Shown: in pieces, positions 12,244-21,402 of the stretch | Layout: each line of letters starts with the position of its first letter | How positions within the stretch are numbered: position 1 is the stretch's first letter | Assembly: GCF_000226955.1 (NCBI RefSeq) | Contig: NZ_AGFU01000047.1 | Coordinates: 1-32,012, forward strand | DNA length: 32,012 nt | DNA from: Sphingomonas elodea ATCC 31461 | GTDB taxonomy: Bacteria > Pseudomonadota > Alphaproteobacteria > Sphingomonadales > Sphingomonadaceae | Direction: 5' to 3' | Position numbers and translations under genes: made by a program | Notes under the pieces: model-generated | What the model was told of the DNA's origin: nothing | The model's input: only the letters and a program-made list of their open reading frames with translations | The model's database searches: none

Positions 12244-12729
12244 TTAACGGTACGGCGCGTCGGCGGCAAGGTTCGCCGCAATCGCGCGTTCCCAGCGATC
12301 GCCGTTCGCGAGCAGCTTATCCTTTTGATAAATCAGCTCTTCACGCGTTTCGGTGGAAAATTCGAAATTCGGCCCCTCGACGATCGCATCGACCGGGCAC
12401 GCTTCCTGGCACAGGCCGCAGTAAATGCACTTGGTCATGTCGATGTCGTAACGCGTCGTGCGGCGGCTGCCGTCGTCGCGCGGTTCGGCCTCGATCGTGA
12501 TCGCCAGCGCCGGGCACACCGCCTCGCACAGCTTGCACGCGATGCAACGCTCTTCCCCATTGGGATAGCGGCGCAGCGCATGCTCGCCGCGGAAGCGGGG
12601 CGAGAGCGGGTTCTTCTCGTACGGATAGTTGATCGTCGCCTTGGGCTTGAAGAAATACTTCAAGGTCAGGGCATGCGCCTTCACGAACTCCCACAGAGTC
12701 CAGGTGCGGACGAAACTTGCGACGCTCAT
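12244..12729 (-). CDS. nuoI: NADH-quinone oxidoreductase subunit I
   Basis: A 161-aa peripheral subunit carrying the N6a and N6b [4Fe-4S] clusters that pass electrons toward NuoB. Two ferredoxin motifs are complete: Cys62, 65, 68 and 72, and Cys101, 104, 107 and 111. The N-terminal amphipathic helix and the [14 protein letters not shown] segment that anchors the subunit to the membrane arm are present. The ATG at 12729 overlaps the nuoH stop by four bases (ATGA). Length is typical for alphaproteobacterial NuoI, the homologue of mitochondrial TYKY. Confidence 0.97.
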   Translation of the reverse strand: MSVASFVRTWTLWEFVKAHALTLKYFFKPKATINYPYEKNPLSPRFRGEHALRRYPNGEERCIACKLCEAVCPALAITIEAEPRDDGSRRTTRYDIDMTKCIYCGLCQEACPVDAIVEGPNFEFSTETREELIYQKDKLLANGDRWERAIAANLAADAPYR

Positions 12730-13775
12730 GCGGGCACTCCAACCCGGGTCAGCATGAGGTACCCGGAAACGAGGAAGACGAAGAGAAGCGACAGCGGCAG
12801 GAAGATCTTCCAGCCCAGGCGCATCAGCTGGTCATAGCGATAGCGCGGGACGGTGGCCTTCACCCAGCTGAAGCAGAAGAAGAAGAACAGCATCTTGGCG
12901 AACAGCCAGAGGATGCCCGGTACCGCGTAGAGCGGCGCCCAGTCGAACGGCGGGAGATAGCCGCCCCAGAACAGCGTGGCGTTGAGCGCGCACATCAGAA
13001 TGACGTTGGCATATTCGCCGAGCCAGTAGAGCGCGAAGGCCATCGACGAATATTCGGTCTGATAGCCGGCGACCAGCTCCGACTCCGCTTCGGTCAGATC
13101 GAACGGCGCGCGCTGCGTCTCGGCGAGCGACGAGATGAAGAACACGATCGCCATCGGGAAGAGCAGCGGATTGACGAAGTTGCCGTTGACGAAGCCGTAA
13201 TAGCCCTTCTGCGCCTCGACGATGGTGCCAAGGTTGAAGGTACCTGCCCAGAGCACGACCGAGATCAGCACGAAGCCGATCGAGACTTCGTAGCTCACCA
13301 TCTGCGCCGCCGCGCGGATCGCCGAGTAGAAAGGATATTTCGAGTTGGACGACCAGCCGGCGAGGATGATGCCGTACACGCCCAGCGACGAGGCTGCGAG
13401 CACGTAGAGCAGGCCGACGTTGATGTTGGACAGCGCGACGCCCGCCTGGAACGGAACCACCGCCCACACGATCAGCGCGACCGTGAAGGTGATGATCGGC
13501 GCGAGCAGGAACAGGCCCTTGTTCGCGCCCGAGGGCACGATGGTTTCCTGCAGGAACACCTTGAGGCCGTCGGCGAAGGACTGGAGCAGGCCGAGCGGAC
13601 CGACGACGTTCGGACCGCGGCGCAGCGCCATCGCCGCCCAGATCTTGCGATCGGCATAGATGATCATGGCGACGGCCAGCATCACCGGCAGCGCGATGAC
13701 GAGGATGTCGATGACCGTGGCGACGGTCCAGGCCAGCTCGAAGGGGAAGCCGAGATAAGTGAACCAGGAAGTCAT
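12726..13775 (-). CDS. nuoH: NADH-quinone oxidoreductase subunit H
   Basis: A 349-aa membrane subunit (ND1 homologue) at the junction of the two arms, forming the quinone chamber. The family segments [19 protein letters not shown] (residues about 48-66) and [23 protein letters not shown] are complete, with the acidic loop residues thought to couple quinone reduction to proton movement. The start is the ATG at 13775 (protein begins [10 protein letters not shown]). The frame is open for 71 more codons upstream, but that stretch translates the inverted repeat between nuoG and nuoH and is not NuoH-like. Confidence 0.97.
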   Translation of the reverse strand: MTSWFTYLGFPFELAWTVATVIDILVIALPVMLAVAMIIYADRKIWAAMALRRGPNVVGPLGLLQSFADGLKVFLQETIVPSGANKGLFLLAPIITFTVALIVWAVVPFQAGVALSNINVGLLYVLAASSLGVYGIILAGWSSNSKYPFYSAIRAAAQMVSYEVSIGFVLISVVLWAGTFNLGTIVEAQKGYYGFVNGNFVNPLLFPMAIVFFISSLAETQRAPFDLTEAESELVAGYQTEYSSMAFALYWLGEYANVILMCALNATLFWGGYLPPFDWAPLYAVPGILWLFAKMLFFFFCFSWVKATVPRYRYDQLMRLGWKIFLPLSLLFVFLVSGYLMLTRVGVPA

Positions 13776-13788
13776 TGCGGGCACCTTT

Positions 13789-13866
13789 GTGCTCCTGCGG
13801 AAGCAGGAGCCCAGGGTTGGAGAGCGAGATGCGTGGGGCTCTGGGCTCCTGCTTTCGCAGGAGCAC
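13789..13866. repeat. Nested inverted repeat between nuoG and nuoH
   Basis: Two 26-base arms (13789-13814 and 13841-13866) are inverted copies matching at 25 of 26 positions, separated by a 26-base loop. Each arm is itself an imperfect palindrome (GCTCCTGC-GGAA-GCAGGAGC on the left, the same with TTTC on the right). The element fills most of the 106-base gap between nuoG and nuoH, the largest gap in the complex I operon. The look is that of an intergenic interspersed repeat of the REP/palindromic type; that it is repeated elsewhere in the genome is inference. Confidence 0.8.
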
Positions 13867-13881
13867 GGCTCTGCAGGCTGA

Positions 13882-15900
13882 TCACTCGGCCGCCTCCGCA
13901 AACGCTTCGCCATGGAGCAGTTCGGCCGAGCAGCGCTGCATCGTCGGCGACGCACGGCAGATGGCGTTGGTGAGATAGAAGTCGGCAACCGGATAGGTCA
14001 CCGGACCCGAAGCCTGGGCCGCCAGCGACGGCGGGTTCCATGCGAATTCGGCCAGACCTTCCTGGCCGAGCGCCGGAACCTCGCTCGCCATCGCGGCGCG
14101 CAGCTCGTCGAAGCTGTCGAACGGCAGCGTGCGGCCGAGCTTTTCGGAGAGCGCCCGCAGGATCGTCCAGTCCTCGCGCGCCTCGCCCGGTGCGAACACC
14201 GCGCGGTCGGCGCGCTGCACGCGGCCTTCGAGGTTCACATAGGTGCCCGGCTTCTCGGCATAGGTGGCGCCCGGCAGGATCACATCGGCATGATGCGCGC
14301 CCTGGTCGCCGTGGTGGCCGATATAGACCTTGAAGCTATTGGTAAACTTCGAGAAGTCCACCTCGTCGGCGCCCAGGAAGAAGGCGAGCTTCGGCGATGC
14401 CGCGACGATGTCGGCAATGCCGCCCTTCTGCGCATAGCCGAGCATCAGCCCCGCCATCCGCGCCGCCGCGGTGTGGACGACGTTGAAGCCGTTCCACGCT
14501 GCTTCGGTTTCGGTCGCAGCGCGCTGGAACGCACCGGCGATCGCGAGCGCGGCGCCATGGCCGTTCTTGAGCGCGCCCGGGCCGAGGATCAGCGCGGGCT
14601 TCTTGGCATTGTCGATCGCCTGAGCGAGGTTCTCCGGCAGGCTGTTGAGCAGCCCCAGATCGTCGCCCAGCCACTCGACCTTGTAGGTGAGATCCACCTG
14701 CGGCCCTATTGCGAACACCTTGGCGCCGCGCTTGATCGCCTTGCGCACGCGGGTGTTCACCAGCGGCGCTTCCCAGCGCAGGTTGGTGCCGACCAGCAGG
14801 ATCGCATCGGCGTCTTCGAGCGCCGCGATGGTGGTGTTGAACGCCACTGCCGAGAGGCTCGACGTGTCATAGGCCATGCCGGTCTGGCGGCCTTCGAGCA
14901 GGTCCGAACCGAACGCCTTCACCAGCGCCTTGGCGGCATACATGGTCTCAGCATCGAGCAGGTCGCCGGCGATCGCCGCGACGCTCGAACCGGCATTGGC
15001 GGCCACGCCCGCAATCGCGTCGAACGCCTCTTCCCAGCTCGCCGGGACCAGCTTGCCATGCTTGCGGACGAACGGGCGGTCGAGACGGCGGCGGACCAGC
15101 GCGTCGACATGGTAGCGGGTCTTGTCGTGCGCCCACTCCTCGTTCACGTCCTCGTTGATGCGCGGCAGGACACGCATCACCTGACGGCCGCGGCTGTCGA
15201 GGCGGATGTTGGTGCCGACCGCGTCCATCACGTCGATCGACAGGTTCCGCTTGAGCTCCCAGGGGCGATACTCGAACGCGACCGGCTTGTGGGTCAGCGC
15301 GCCGACCGGGCACAGGTCCGCGACATTGCCCGACAGCTCGCTCTTGAACGCCTTTTCGAGATAGGTCGTGATCTGCATGTTCTCGCCGCGATAGATCGCG
15401 CCGATATCCTCCACGCCGGCCACTTCCTCGCCGAAGCGGACGCAGCGGGTGCACTGGATGCAGCGGGTCATCACCGTCTTGATGATGGGACCCATATACT
15501 TCTCGGTCACCGCGCGCTTGTTCTCGGTGTAGCGCGAGCTACCGCGACCATAGGCGACCGACTGGTCCTGCAGGTCGCACTCGCCGCCCTGATCGCAGAT
15601 CGGGCAATCGAGCGGGTGGTTGATCAGCAGGAATTCCATCACGCCTTCGCGCGCGGCCTTCACCATCGGGCTGTCGGTGCGGACTTCCTGGTTGTCGGCG
15701 GCCGGCAGCGCGCACGAAGCCTGGGGCTTGGGCGGTCCGGGCTTCACCTCGACCAGGCACATGCGGCAATTGCCGGCGATGCTCAGCCGTTCATGATAGC
15801 AGAAACGCGGAATCTCCTTGCCCGCGGCCTCGCAGGCCTGGAGCACGGTGGCGCCCTGCGGCACCTCGACTTCGATTCCGTCAACCTTGAGCTTGGGCAT
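13882..15900 (-). CDS. nuoG: NADH-quinone oxidoreductase subunit G
   Basis: A 672-aa peripheral subunit (75-kDa homologue) holding clusters N1b, N4 and N5. The [2Fe-2S] ligands are Cys34, 45, 48 and 63. The N5 cluster has His95, Cys99, 102 and 108 ([14 protein letters not shown]), and N4 has Cys147, 150, 153 and 197. The remaining two thirds is a molybdopterin-oxidoreductase-like domain without catalytic cofactor motifs, normal for NuoG. No extra N7 cysteine motif was noticed in that domain, consistent with the alphaproteobacterial type. The ATG at 15900 overlaps the nuoF stop by one base (TAATG). It is followed by the inverted repeat before nuoH. Confidence 0.97.
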   Translation of the reverse strand: MPKLKVDGIEVEVPQGATVLQACEAAGKEIPRFCYHERLSIAGNCRMCLVEVKPGPPKPQASCALPAADNQEVRTDSPMVKAAREGVMEFLLINHPLDCPICDQGGECDLQDQSVAYGRGSSRYTENKRAVTEKYMGPIIKTVMTRCIQCTRCVRFGEEVAGVEDIGAIYRGENMQITTYLEKAFKSELSGNVADLCPVGALTHKPVAFEYRPWELKRNLSIDVMDAVGTNIRLDSRGRQVMRVLPRINEDVNEEWAHDKTRYHVDALVRRRLDRPFVRKHGKLVPASWEEAFDAIAGVAANAGSSVAAIAGDLLDAETMYAAKALVKAFGSDLLEGRQTGMAYDTSSLSAVAFNTTIAALEDADAILLVGTNLRWEAPLVNTRVRKAIKRGAKVFAIGPQVDLTYKVEWLGDDLGLLNSLPENLAQAIDNAKKPALILGPGALKNGHGAALAIAGAFQRAATETEAAWNGFNVVHTAAARMAGLMLGYAQKGGIADIVAASPKLAFFLGADEVDFSKFTNSFKVYIGHHGDQGAHHADVILPGATYAEKPGTYVNLEGRVQRADRAVFAPGEAREDWTILRALSEKLGRTLPFDSFDELRAAMASEVPALGQEGLAEFAWNPPSLAAQASGPVTYPVADFYLTNAICRASPTMQRCSAELLHGEAFAEAAE

Positions 15901-17204
15901 TACTCTGCCGCCTCTTGCATGGTTTCAATGCCGCCCGACTTGCGCTCGGTGATCCGGCGCTCGATCTCGGGGCGGAAATGGCGGATCAGGCCCTGGATCG
16001 GCCAGGCGGCCGCGTCGCCCAGGGCGCAGATGGTGTGGCCTTCGACCTGCTTGGTCACCTGCTGCAGCGTGTCGATCTCGCTGATGTCGGCGTCGCCGGT
16101 GCGCAGCCGCTCCATCACGCGCCACATCCAGCCGGTGCCTTCGCGGCACGGGGTGCACTGGCCGCAGCTCTCATGCTTGTAGAAGTAGGAGAGCCGGCTG
16201 ATCGCGCGGACGATGTCGGTCGACTTGTCCATCACGATCACGGCGGCGGTGCCGAGGCCCGAGCCGAGCGCGCGCAGACCGTCGAAGTCCATCGGACAGT
16301 CCATGATCTGGGCTGCCGGCACCAGCGGCACCGACGAACCGCCCGGGATCACCGCGAGCAGATTGTCCCAGCCGCCGCGAATGCCGCCGCAATGCTTCTC
16401 GATCAGCTCGCGGAACGGGATCGACATGGCCTCTTCGACCACGCACGGCTTGTTCACATGGCCCGAGATCTGGAAGAGCTTGGTGCCCTTGTTGTTCTCG
16501 TTGCCGAAGCTGGCGAACCATTCGGGGCCGCGGCGCAGGATCGTCGGGGCGACCGCGATCGACTCGACATTGTTGACCGTGGTCGGGCAGCCATAAAGGC
16601 CCGCACCCGCCGGGAACGGCGGCTTAAGCCGCGGCTGGCCCTTCTTGCCTTCCAGGCTCTCGATCATCGCGGTCTCTTCGCCGCAGATATACGCGCCGGC
16701 GCCGCGATGGACGAAGACGTCGAAGTCATAGCCCGAACCGCAGGCATTCTTGCCCAGCAGGCCGGCAGCATAGGCCTCGGCGACGGCCGCGAACAGCGTC
16801 TCGGCCTCGCGGATATATTCGCCGCGAATGTAGATGTACGCCGCACGCGCCCGCATCGCGAAGCCCGCGACCAGCGCGCCTTCGATCAGCAGGTGCGGAT
16901 CGTGGCGGATGATCTCGCGGTCCTTGCACGAGCCCGGCTCGGACTCGTCGGCATTGATGACGAGGAAGCTCGGACGCTCGGGCGTCGGGTTCTTCGGCAT
17001 GAAGCTCCACTTCATGCCCGTCGGGAAGCCGGCGCCGCCACGCCCGCGCAGGCCCGAGGCCTTGATGCGGTCGATGATCGTGTCCGGCCCCAGATCGAGC
17101 AGCGCCTTCGTGTTGTCCCACGCCCCGCGCGCCCGCGCGGCATCGAGGTGCCACGACTGGTAGCCGTAGAGATTGGTGAAGATGCGGTCCTTGTCTTGAA
17201 GCAC
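15900..17204 (-). CDS. nuoF: NADH-quinone oxidoreductase subunit F (NADH-binding)
   Basis: A 434-aa subunit that oxidises NADH on FMN and holds cluster N3. The glycine-rich nucleotide site [16 protein letters not shown] is at residues 51-66, the FMN/NADH segment [13 protein letters not shown] at 168-180, and the [4Fe-4S] ligands are Cys347, 350, 353 and 393. The start is GTG at 17204, giving the usual [14 protein letters not shown]-type N-terminus. It is preceded by GGGAAGGGA about seven bases upstream, inside the end of the small membrane-protein gene. Only one base separates that gene's stop from this start (TAAGGTG). Confidence 0.97.
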   Translation of the reverse strand: MLQDKDRIFTNLYGYQSWHLDAARARGAWDNTKALLDLGPDTIIDRIKASGLRGRGGAGFPTGMKWSFMPKNPTPERPSFLVINADESEPGSCKDREIIRHDPHLLIEGALVAGFAMRARAAYIYIRGEYIREAETLFAAVAEAYAAGLLGKNACGSGYDFDVFVHRGAGAYICGEETAMIESLEGKKGQPRLKPPFPAGAGLYGCPTTVNNVESIAVAPTILRRGPEWFASFGNENNKGTKLFQISGHVNKPCVVEEAMSIPFRELIEKHCGGIRGGWDNLLAVIPGGSSVPLVPAAQIMDCPMDFDGLRALGSGLGTAAVIVMDKSTDIVRAISRLSYFYKHESCGQCTPCREGTGWMWRVMERLRTGDADISEIDTLQQVTKQVEGHTICALGDAAAWPIQGLIRHFRPEIERRITERKSGGIETMQEAAE

Positions 17205-17205
17205 C

Positions 17206-17373
17206 TTAGCGTCCCTTCCCGACCAGCTTCTGTACGAACAGATAGAAGACTACGGCCAGACCGATCAGGATCAGCGTCCCGATCAAGTTAAATGCAAGCT
17301 TGAGCACCCAGCCGAGCACGACGATGCCGCCGATGATGGCCAGGATGGTTACGATGAGGCTGTTGCCCCCCAT
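17206..17373 (-). CDS. Small membrane protein of 55 aa embedded between nuoE and nuoF
   Basis: An ATG at 17373 overlaps the nuoE stop by one base (TGATG), the same junction type used elsewhere in this operon; a second ATG two codons upstream (17379) would give 57 aa. The protein begins [13 protein letters not shown] and ends [10 protein letters not shown]. It has two hydrophobic stretches (about 6-24 and 28-48) separated by a Lys-containing turn, and a basic C-terminus, so two membrane helices or one bent hairpin are likely. Its stop (TAA 17208-17206) lies one base before the nuoF GTG, and its end carries the nuoF ribosome site. I know of no complex I subunit like it. Function unknown; a role in complex I assembly or as an accessory subunit is inference from position only. 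Confidence 0.75.
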   Translation of the reverse strand: MGGNSLIVTILAIIGGIVVLGWVLKLAFNLIGTLILIGLAVVFYLFVQKLVGKGR

Positions 17374-18041
17374 CACCATTCGCCCCGATAGTCATGGTTC
17401 TCATGGACCATCGCGGTGAGCGTCGTCGGTCCACCCAGCGGCTCGACCGTGTGGCGGCCCGGCTCCTGCGTGCCGGTCTTGGGGCTCTCGCCCTTGGCCA
17501 GCGCGTCGAGGATCGCCAGCGTGCGATCATAGTCGAGATCTTCGAAATTGTCGTCGTTGATCTGCACCATCGGCGCCGACGCGCAATTGCCCATGCACTC
17601 CACCTCGGTGAGCGTGAACAGCCCGTCCGCGGTGGTGTGCCCCTTCTTGAGCCCGCGCGACTTGCACGCGGCCATCACGTCGTCGCTCCCACGCAGCATG
17701 CACGGCGTCGTGCCGCAGACCTGCACATGGTAGCGGCCGACCGGCACCAGGTTGAACATGGTGTAGAAGGTCGCGACCTCGAACACGCGGATATAGGGCA
17801 TGTCCAGTTCGCGGGCGATGAACTCGATCACCGGAACCGGGAGCCAGCCCTGGGTGTTCGTCTCGGCACCCACCTGGCGCTGCGCCAGGTCGAGGAACGG
17901 GATGGTGCACGACATCTGGCGACCCGCCGGATAGCGCGCCATGATCTCGCGCGCCTTCTCGGCATTGGCCGGCGTCCAGGCGAAATTGCCCCAGCGCGCG
18001 CGGACTTCCGCTTCGTCGGGGAGTTGGGGTGCGTCAGCCAT
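17373..18041 (-). CDS. nuoE: NADH-quinone oxidoreductase subunit E
   Basis: A 222-aa peripheral subunit (24-kDa homologue) with cluster N1a. The thioredoxin-like [2Fe-2S] ligands are Cys109, 114, 149 and 153 (CGTTPC and CMGNC). The N-terminal helical domain (about 10-95) precedes it, and a Pro/Gly-rich tail of about 35 residues follows. The start is the ATG at 18041, which overlaps the stop of the NTF2-like gene by one base (TAATG); the frame is open far upstream but only as a shadow of nuoD. NuoE and NuoF form the NADH-oxidising module with NuoG. Confidence 0.97.
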   Translation of the reverse strand: MADAPQLPDEAEVRARWGNFAWTPANAEKAREIMARYPAGRQMSCTIPFLDLAQRQVGAETNTQGWLPVPVIEFIARELDMPYIRVFEVATFYTMFNLVPVGRYHVQVCGTTPCMLRGSDDVMAACKSRGLKKGHTTADGLFTLTEVECMGNCASAPMVQINDDNFEDLDYDRTLAILDALAKGESPKTGTQEPGRHTVEPLGGPTTLTAMVHENHDYRGEW

Positions 18042-18379
18042 TAGCGGATAAACTCCACCCGATCGACCTTGTCGTCGGAGAACGTATAAATGGACATCAC
18101 CTCGAAGGGCTCGGCCTCGGGCGAGCGCGACACCTTCTCGTGCAGCACGACGGTCTCGCCGAGCGCATAGCAGGCGAGGATGTCGGCGCGGTTGTGTGGA
18201 AACTCGGCGAACATCGCCTTGAGCCCCGAACGCACGCCTTCGCGGCCCTCGCGCAGCACGGCGCCGCGATAGGTCGCCTCGCAGGCGCCGTCGGTCATCA
18301 GTTCGACATAGCCGTCGGCATCCTGCGCATTGTAGCGCGCGATCATTGCATGCGTGGTGGCGATACGATCCGTGCTCAC
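18041..18379 (-). CDS. NTF2/SnoaL-like protein embedded between nuoD and nuoE
   Basis: A 112-aa protein starting at GTG 18379, overlapping the nuoD stop by four bases (GTGA), with GGGGAG eight bases upstream. It reads as a nuclear transport factor 2-like fold: an N-terminal helix ([18 protein letters not shown]) followed by alternating strands, including [20 protein letters not shown], a helix-strand stretch around FPHNRADIL, and the final strands [20 protein letters not shown]. This is the pattern of SnoaL-like domains, which include hydrolases, isomerases and non-enzymatic binders. No signal peptide or membrane helix is seen. Its stop overlaps nuoE by one base, so it is made in step with NuoD and NuoE. 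It is not a known complex I subunit; its job is unknown. Confidence 0.85.
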   Translation of the reverse strand: MSTDRIATTHAMIARYNAQDADGYVELMTDGACEATYRGAVLREGREGVRSGLKAMFAEFPHNRADILACYALGETVVLHEKVSRSPEAEPFEVMSIYTFSDDKVDRVEFIR

Positions 18380-19605
18380 CGGTCGCACTCCCCGAACACG
18401 ATGTCCATCGCGCCCAGAATGGCGGTGATGTCGGCGAGCATGTGCCCCTTGGACATGAAGTCCATCGCCTGGAGGTGGCTGAACGCGGTCGGGCGCACCT
18501 TGCAGCGATACGGCTTGTTGGTGCCGTCCGAGACCAGGTACACGCCGAACTCGCCCTTGGGGCTCTCGGTCGCGACATACACTTCGCCCGCGGGCACGTG
18601 ATAGCCTTCGGTGAACAGCTTGAAGTGATGGATCAGCGCTTCCATCGACTGCTTCATCTCGCCGCGCTTGGGCGCACCGACCTTGCGGTCGAGGGTCAGG
18701 ACCGGGCCTTCCGGCATGTCCTGGATGCACTGCTTGATGATGCGGGCCGACTGGTAGACTTCCTCGACGCGGACCATGAAGCGATCATAGCAGTCGCCGC
18801 GGGTACCGACCGGAATCTCGAAGTCGACGCGGTCGTACACGTCGTACGGCTGCGCGCGGCGGATGTCCCAGGGGATGCCGGCGGCGCGGATCATCGGGCC
18901 GGAGAAGCCCCACTTGATCGCGTCCTCGCGGCTCACCGTCGCGATGTCGACGTTGCGCTGCTTGAAGATTCGGTTCTCGGCGACCAGGCTGATCGCGTCG
19001 CCGAACAGCTGCGGCAGACGCGTGTCGAGCCATTCCGCAATGTCGTTCAGCAGCTTGACCGGCACGTCCTGGCGAACCCCGCCGACGCGGTAATAGTTCG
19101 AGTGCATGCGCGCACCAGACGCCCGCTCGAAGAAGTTCAGGCAGTCCTCGCGGATCTCGAACATCCACAGGTTCGGCGTCATCGCGCCGACGTCCATGAC
19201 GTGCGAACCCAGGTTCAGCATGTGGTTGCAAATGCGAGTCAGCTCGGCGAACAGCACGCGCAGATACTGGCCGCGCAGCGGCACCTCGAGATCGAGCAGC
19301 TTCTCGACCGCGAGCACATAGCTGTGCTCCATCGCCAGCGGCGAGCAGTAATCGAAGCGATCGAAGTACGGCAGCGCCTGGGTGTAGGTCTTGTACTCGA
19401 TCAGCTTCTCGGTGCCGCGGTGGAGCAGGCCGACATGCGGATCGATGCGCTCGATGATCTCGCCGTCCAGTTCGGTGACGAGACGGAGCACGCCGTGCGC
19501 CGCGGGATGCTGCGGGCCGAAGTTGATCGTGTAGTTCGCGATCGAGGTATCGCCCGTCGCCGGGTCGATCTCGCGCTCCGGAATCTTGACTGCGGTATCG
19601 GTCAT
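18376..19605 (-). CDS. nuoD: NADH-quinone oxidoreductase subunit D
   Basis: A 409-aa peripheral subunit (49-kDa homologue, related to hydrogenase large subunits) that forms the quinone site with NuoB. The conserved GPQHPAAHG is at residues 30-38, and the C-terminus GECDR matches the family. The start is the ATG at 19605, overlapping the nuoC stop by one base (TGATG) with GAGGGG eight bases upstream; a GTG at 19608 is a possible alternative. It is separate from nuoC, unlike the fused NuoCD of enterobacteria. Confidence 0.97.
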   Translation of the reverse strand: MTDTAVKIPEREIDPATGDTSIANYTINFGPQHPAAHGVLRLVTELDGEIIERIDPHVGLLHRGTEKLIEYKTYTQALPYFDRFDYCSPLAMEHSYVLAVEKLLDLEVPLRGQYLRVLFAELTRICNHMLNLGSHVMDVGAMTPNLWMFEIREDCLNFFERASGARMHSNYYRVGGVRQDVPVKLLNDIAEWLDTRLPQLFGDAISLVAENRIFKQRNVDIATVSREDAIKWGFSGPMIRAAGIPWDIRRAQPYDVYDRVDFEIPVGTRGDCYDRFMVRVEEVYQSARIIKQCIQDMPEGPVLTLDRKVGAPKRGEMKQSMEALIHHFKLFTEGYHVPAGEVYVATESPKGEFGVYLVSDGTNKPYRCKVRPTAFSHLQAMDFMSKGHMLADITAILGAMDIVFGECDR

Positions 19606-20372
19606 CACTTCTGCCCCTCGCCCTTGGGTGCGGGCACATCCGCATCCTTGGGCTTTTCGCCGGGCTGGTTGCCCGGATGCGGCTGACCGGCCCCGGTCTG
19701 GGCCGTGTTCTCGCTGGTCTTCGCGTCCTTGACCGGCGGTGTCGGCACCGGCGCGGCGGGCGCCTTCTCGTCACCCGGAAGGACGTACTTGGCGCCTTCC
19801 CACGGGCTCATGAAGTCGAAGCTGCGGAAATCCTGTGCCAGGCTGACCGGCTCATACACGACGCGTTTCGCCTCTTCCGAATAGCGCACCTCGACATACC
19901 CGGTCATCGGGAAGTCCTTGCGCAGCGGATGGCCCTGGAAGCCGTAATCGGTCAGGATGCGGCGGAGGTCGTCATTGCCCTCGAACAGCACGCCGTACAT
20001 GTCGTACGTTTCGCGCTCGAGCCAGCCGGCGACCGGCCAGATGCCCGTCACGCTCGGCACCGGCTTTTCCTCGTCGGTGGTGACCCGAACACGAATGCGG
20101 TGGTTCCGGGTGAACGACAGCAGCTGGTAGACGACGTCGAAGCGCTCCGCGCGCTCCGGATAGTCGACACCAGCGATCTCGCTGAGCTGCTGATATTCCA
20201 GGCCCGGCGTGTCGCGCAGCGCGAGCATCGCGTCGCACAGCTTCTCGCGGACGACGGTAAGCGACACCTCGCCCACGGCGTCCTTCGCCTCGACCAGCAG
20301 GTCACCGAGCGCGGCCTTCGCCGCGTCGATCACGCCGTCATTGGCGGCATAGCGGGGAGCAGGCGCCTTCAC
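19605..20372 (-). CDS. nuoC: NADH-quinone oxidoreductase subunit C, with a disordered C-terminal tail
   Basis: A 255-aa peripheral subunit (30-kDa homologue). The family signature runs from [10 protein letters not shown] (120-127) to the HPLRKDFP motif (148-155). The folded part ends near residue 200; after it comes a tail of about 55 residues made almost only of Ala, Pro, Lys, Gly, Glu and Thr, which is likely disordered. The start is GTG at 20372, overlapping the nuoB stop by four bases (GTGA). The tail makes the protein somewhat longer than typical NuoC. Confidence 0.96.
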   Translation of the reverse strand: MKAPAPRYAANDGVIDAAKAALGDLLVEAKDAVGEVSLTVVREKLCDAMLALRDTPGLEYQQLSEIAGVDYPERAERFDVVYQLLSFTRNHRIRVRVTTDEEKPVPSVTGIWPVAGWLERETYDMYGVLFEGNDDLRRILTDYGFQGHPLRKDFPMTGYVEVRYSEEAKRVVYEPVSLAQDFRSFDFMSPWEGAKYVLPGDEKAPAAPVPTPPVKDAKTSENTAQTGAGQPHPGNQPGEKPKDADVPAPKGEGQK

Positions 20373-20908
20373 CGGTCCAGGCTCCCGATGCGGCGGATCT
20401 TCCGCTGCAGCTGCATGATGCCATAGAGCAGCGCCTCGGCGGTCGGCGGGCAGCCGGGGACGTAGATGTCCACGGGCACCACGCGATCGCAGCCGCGAAC
20501 GACGCTGTAGCTATAGTGGTAATAGCCGCCGCCATTGGCGCAACTGCCCATCGAAATCACGTATTTCGGTTCCGACATCTGGTCATAGACCCGGCGGAGC
20601 GCCGGCGCCATCTTGTTGCACAGTGTGCCCGCGACGATCATCACGTCGGACTGACGCGGGGAGGCGCGCGGGGCGGCGCCGAACCGCTCCATGTCGTAGC
20701 GCGGCATGTTGACGTGGATCATCTCCACCGCGCAGCACGCCAGGCCGAAGGTCATCCACCACAGCGAGCCGGTACGGGCCCACTGGAACAGCTCCTCGGT
20801 GGAGGTGACGAGAAAGCCCTTGTCGGCGATCTCGGCATTGATGTCATTCAGGAAGCCGACGTCCGGGAGCGTCCCGGCCGGGGGCGGCGCCGAAAGCTCT
20901 ACTCCCAT
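20369..20908 (-). CDS. nuoB: NADH-quinone oxidoreductase subunit B
   Basis: A 179-aa peripheral subunit (PSST homologue) with the terminal cluster N2, which hands electrons to quinone. The four ligands are Cys58 and Cys59 (adjacent, in GLACCAVEM), Cys123 (MGSCANGGG) and Cys153 (VPGCPPTAE). The start is the ATG at 20908, inside the last codons of nuoA (10-base overlap); the frame upstream is only a shadow of nuoA. The N-terminal 15 residues are variable as usual. Confidence 0.97.
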   Translation of the reverse strand: MGVELSAPPPAGTLPDVGFLNDINAEIADKGFLVTSTEELFQWARTGSLWWMTFGLACCAVEMIHVNMPRYDMERFGAAPRASPRQSDVMIVAGTLCNKMAPALRRVYDQMSEPKYVISMGSCANGGGYYHYSYSVVRGCDRVVPVDIYVPGCPPTAEALLYGIMQLQRKIRRIGSLDR

Positions 20909-21273
20909 TCCAGGGCTCCCTTCTTCCAGGCATAGATTAGACCGAGCAGCAGCTCGGCGACGAAGATCATCATCGAGAACCAGGCAACCCAGCCCAGCTT
21001 GAACACGCTCACCGCCCAGGGATACAGGAAGGCAGCTTCCAGATCGAACACGATGAACAGGATCGCGACGAGGTAGAATCGCACGTCGAACTGGCTGCGC
21101 GAATCCTCGAAGGCGGGGAAGCCGCACTCATATTCGGTGAGCTTTTCCGGCGTCGGCTTGTTCGTGCCGGTCAGGCGCGACACGAGCATCGGCAGGAACA
21201 CGAACGTGCCCGAGAGCAACAGGGCAATCCCGAGGAATATCAGGATCGGCAGATATTGTGACAGGTCGACCAA
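20899..21273 (-). CDS. nuoA: NADH-quinone oxidoreductase subunit A
   Basis: A 124-aa membrane subunit (ND3 homologue) with three predicted helices. The conserved loop [33 protein letters not shown] links helices 1 and 2; its Cys is the residue known to change exposure between active and inactive states of complex I. The start is inferred to be TTG at 21273 (protein begins [11 protein letters not shown]), with GAGAAGG just upstream. An in-frame ATG at 21324 or further upstream would add Arg-rich residues unlike NuoA. This is the first gene of the complex I operon. Confidence 0.94.
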   Translation of the reverse strand: MVDLSQYLPILIFLGIALLLSGTFVFLPMLVSRLTGTNKPTPEKLTEYECGFPAFEDSRSQFDVRFYLVAILFIVFDLEAAFLYPWAVSVFKLGWVAWFSMMIFVAELLLGLIYAWKKGALEWE

Positions 21274-21311
21274 TGGCCTTCTCTTCTCGCGAATGCGGAA
21301 TCTTGGGGGGG

Positions 21312-21340
21312 CTTCTAGGACCATGATCCCGGTGCGGCAA
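21312..21340 (-). promoter_or_regulatory. Weak candidate promoter for the complex I operon
   Basis: Upstream of nuoA on the minus strand, TTGCCG (21340-21335) is followed after 17 bases by TAGAAG (21317-21312). The spacing is right for a sigma-70-type promoter but both boxes match only partly. The 129-base gap between nuoA and the broken cheW gene is the only sizeable space before the operon, so a promoter is expected somewhere in it. Confidence 0.22.
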
Positions 21341-21402
21341 GGCCCGGAACCGGTGAGAATCATTCGCAATTGTGAAGCACGGCTGAATGCTCCCCAGTGA
21401 TG

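Noticed and set aside
13776-13988. Longer nuoH starting upstream at 13988
   Set aside because: The extra residues translate the inverted repeat and overlap nuoG; NuoH homologues start near [10 protein letters not shown].
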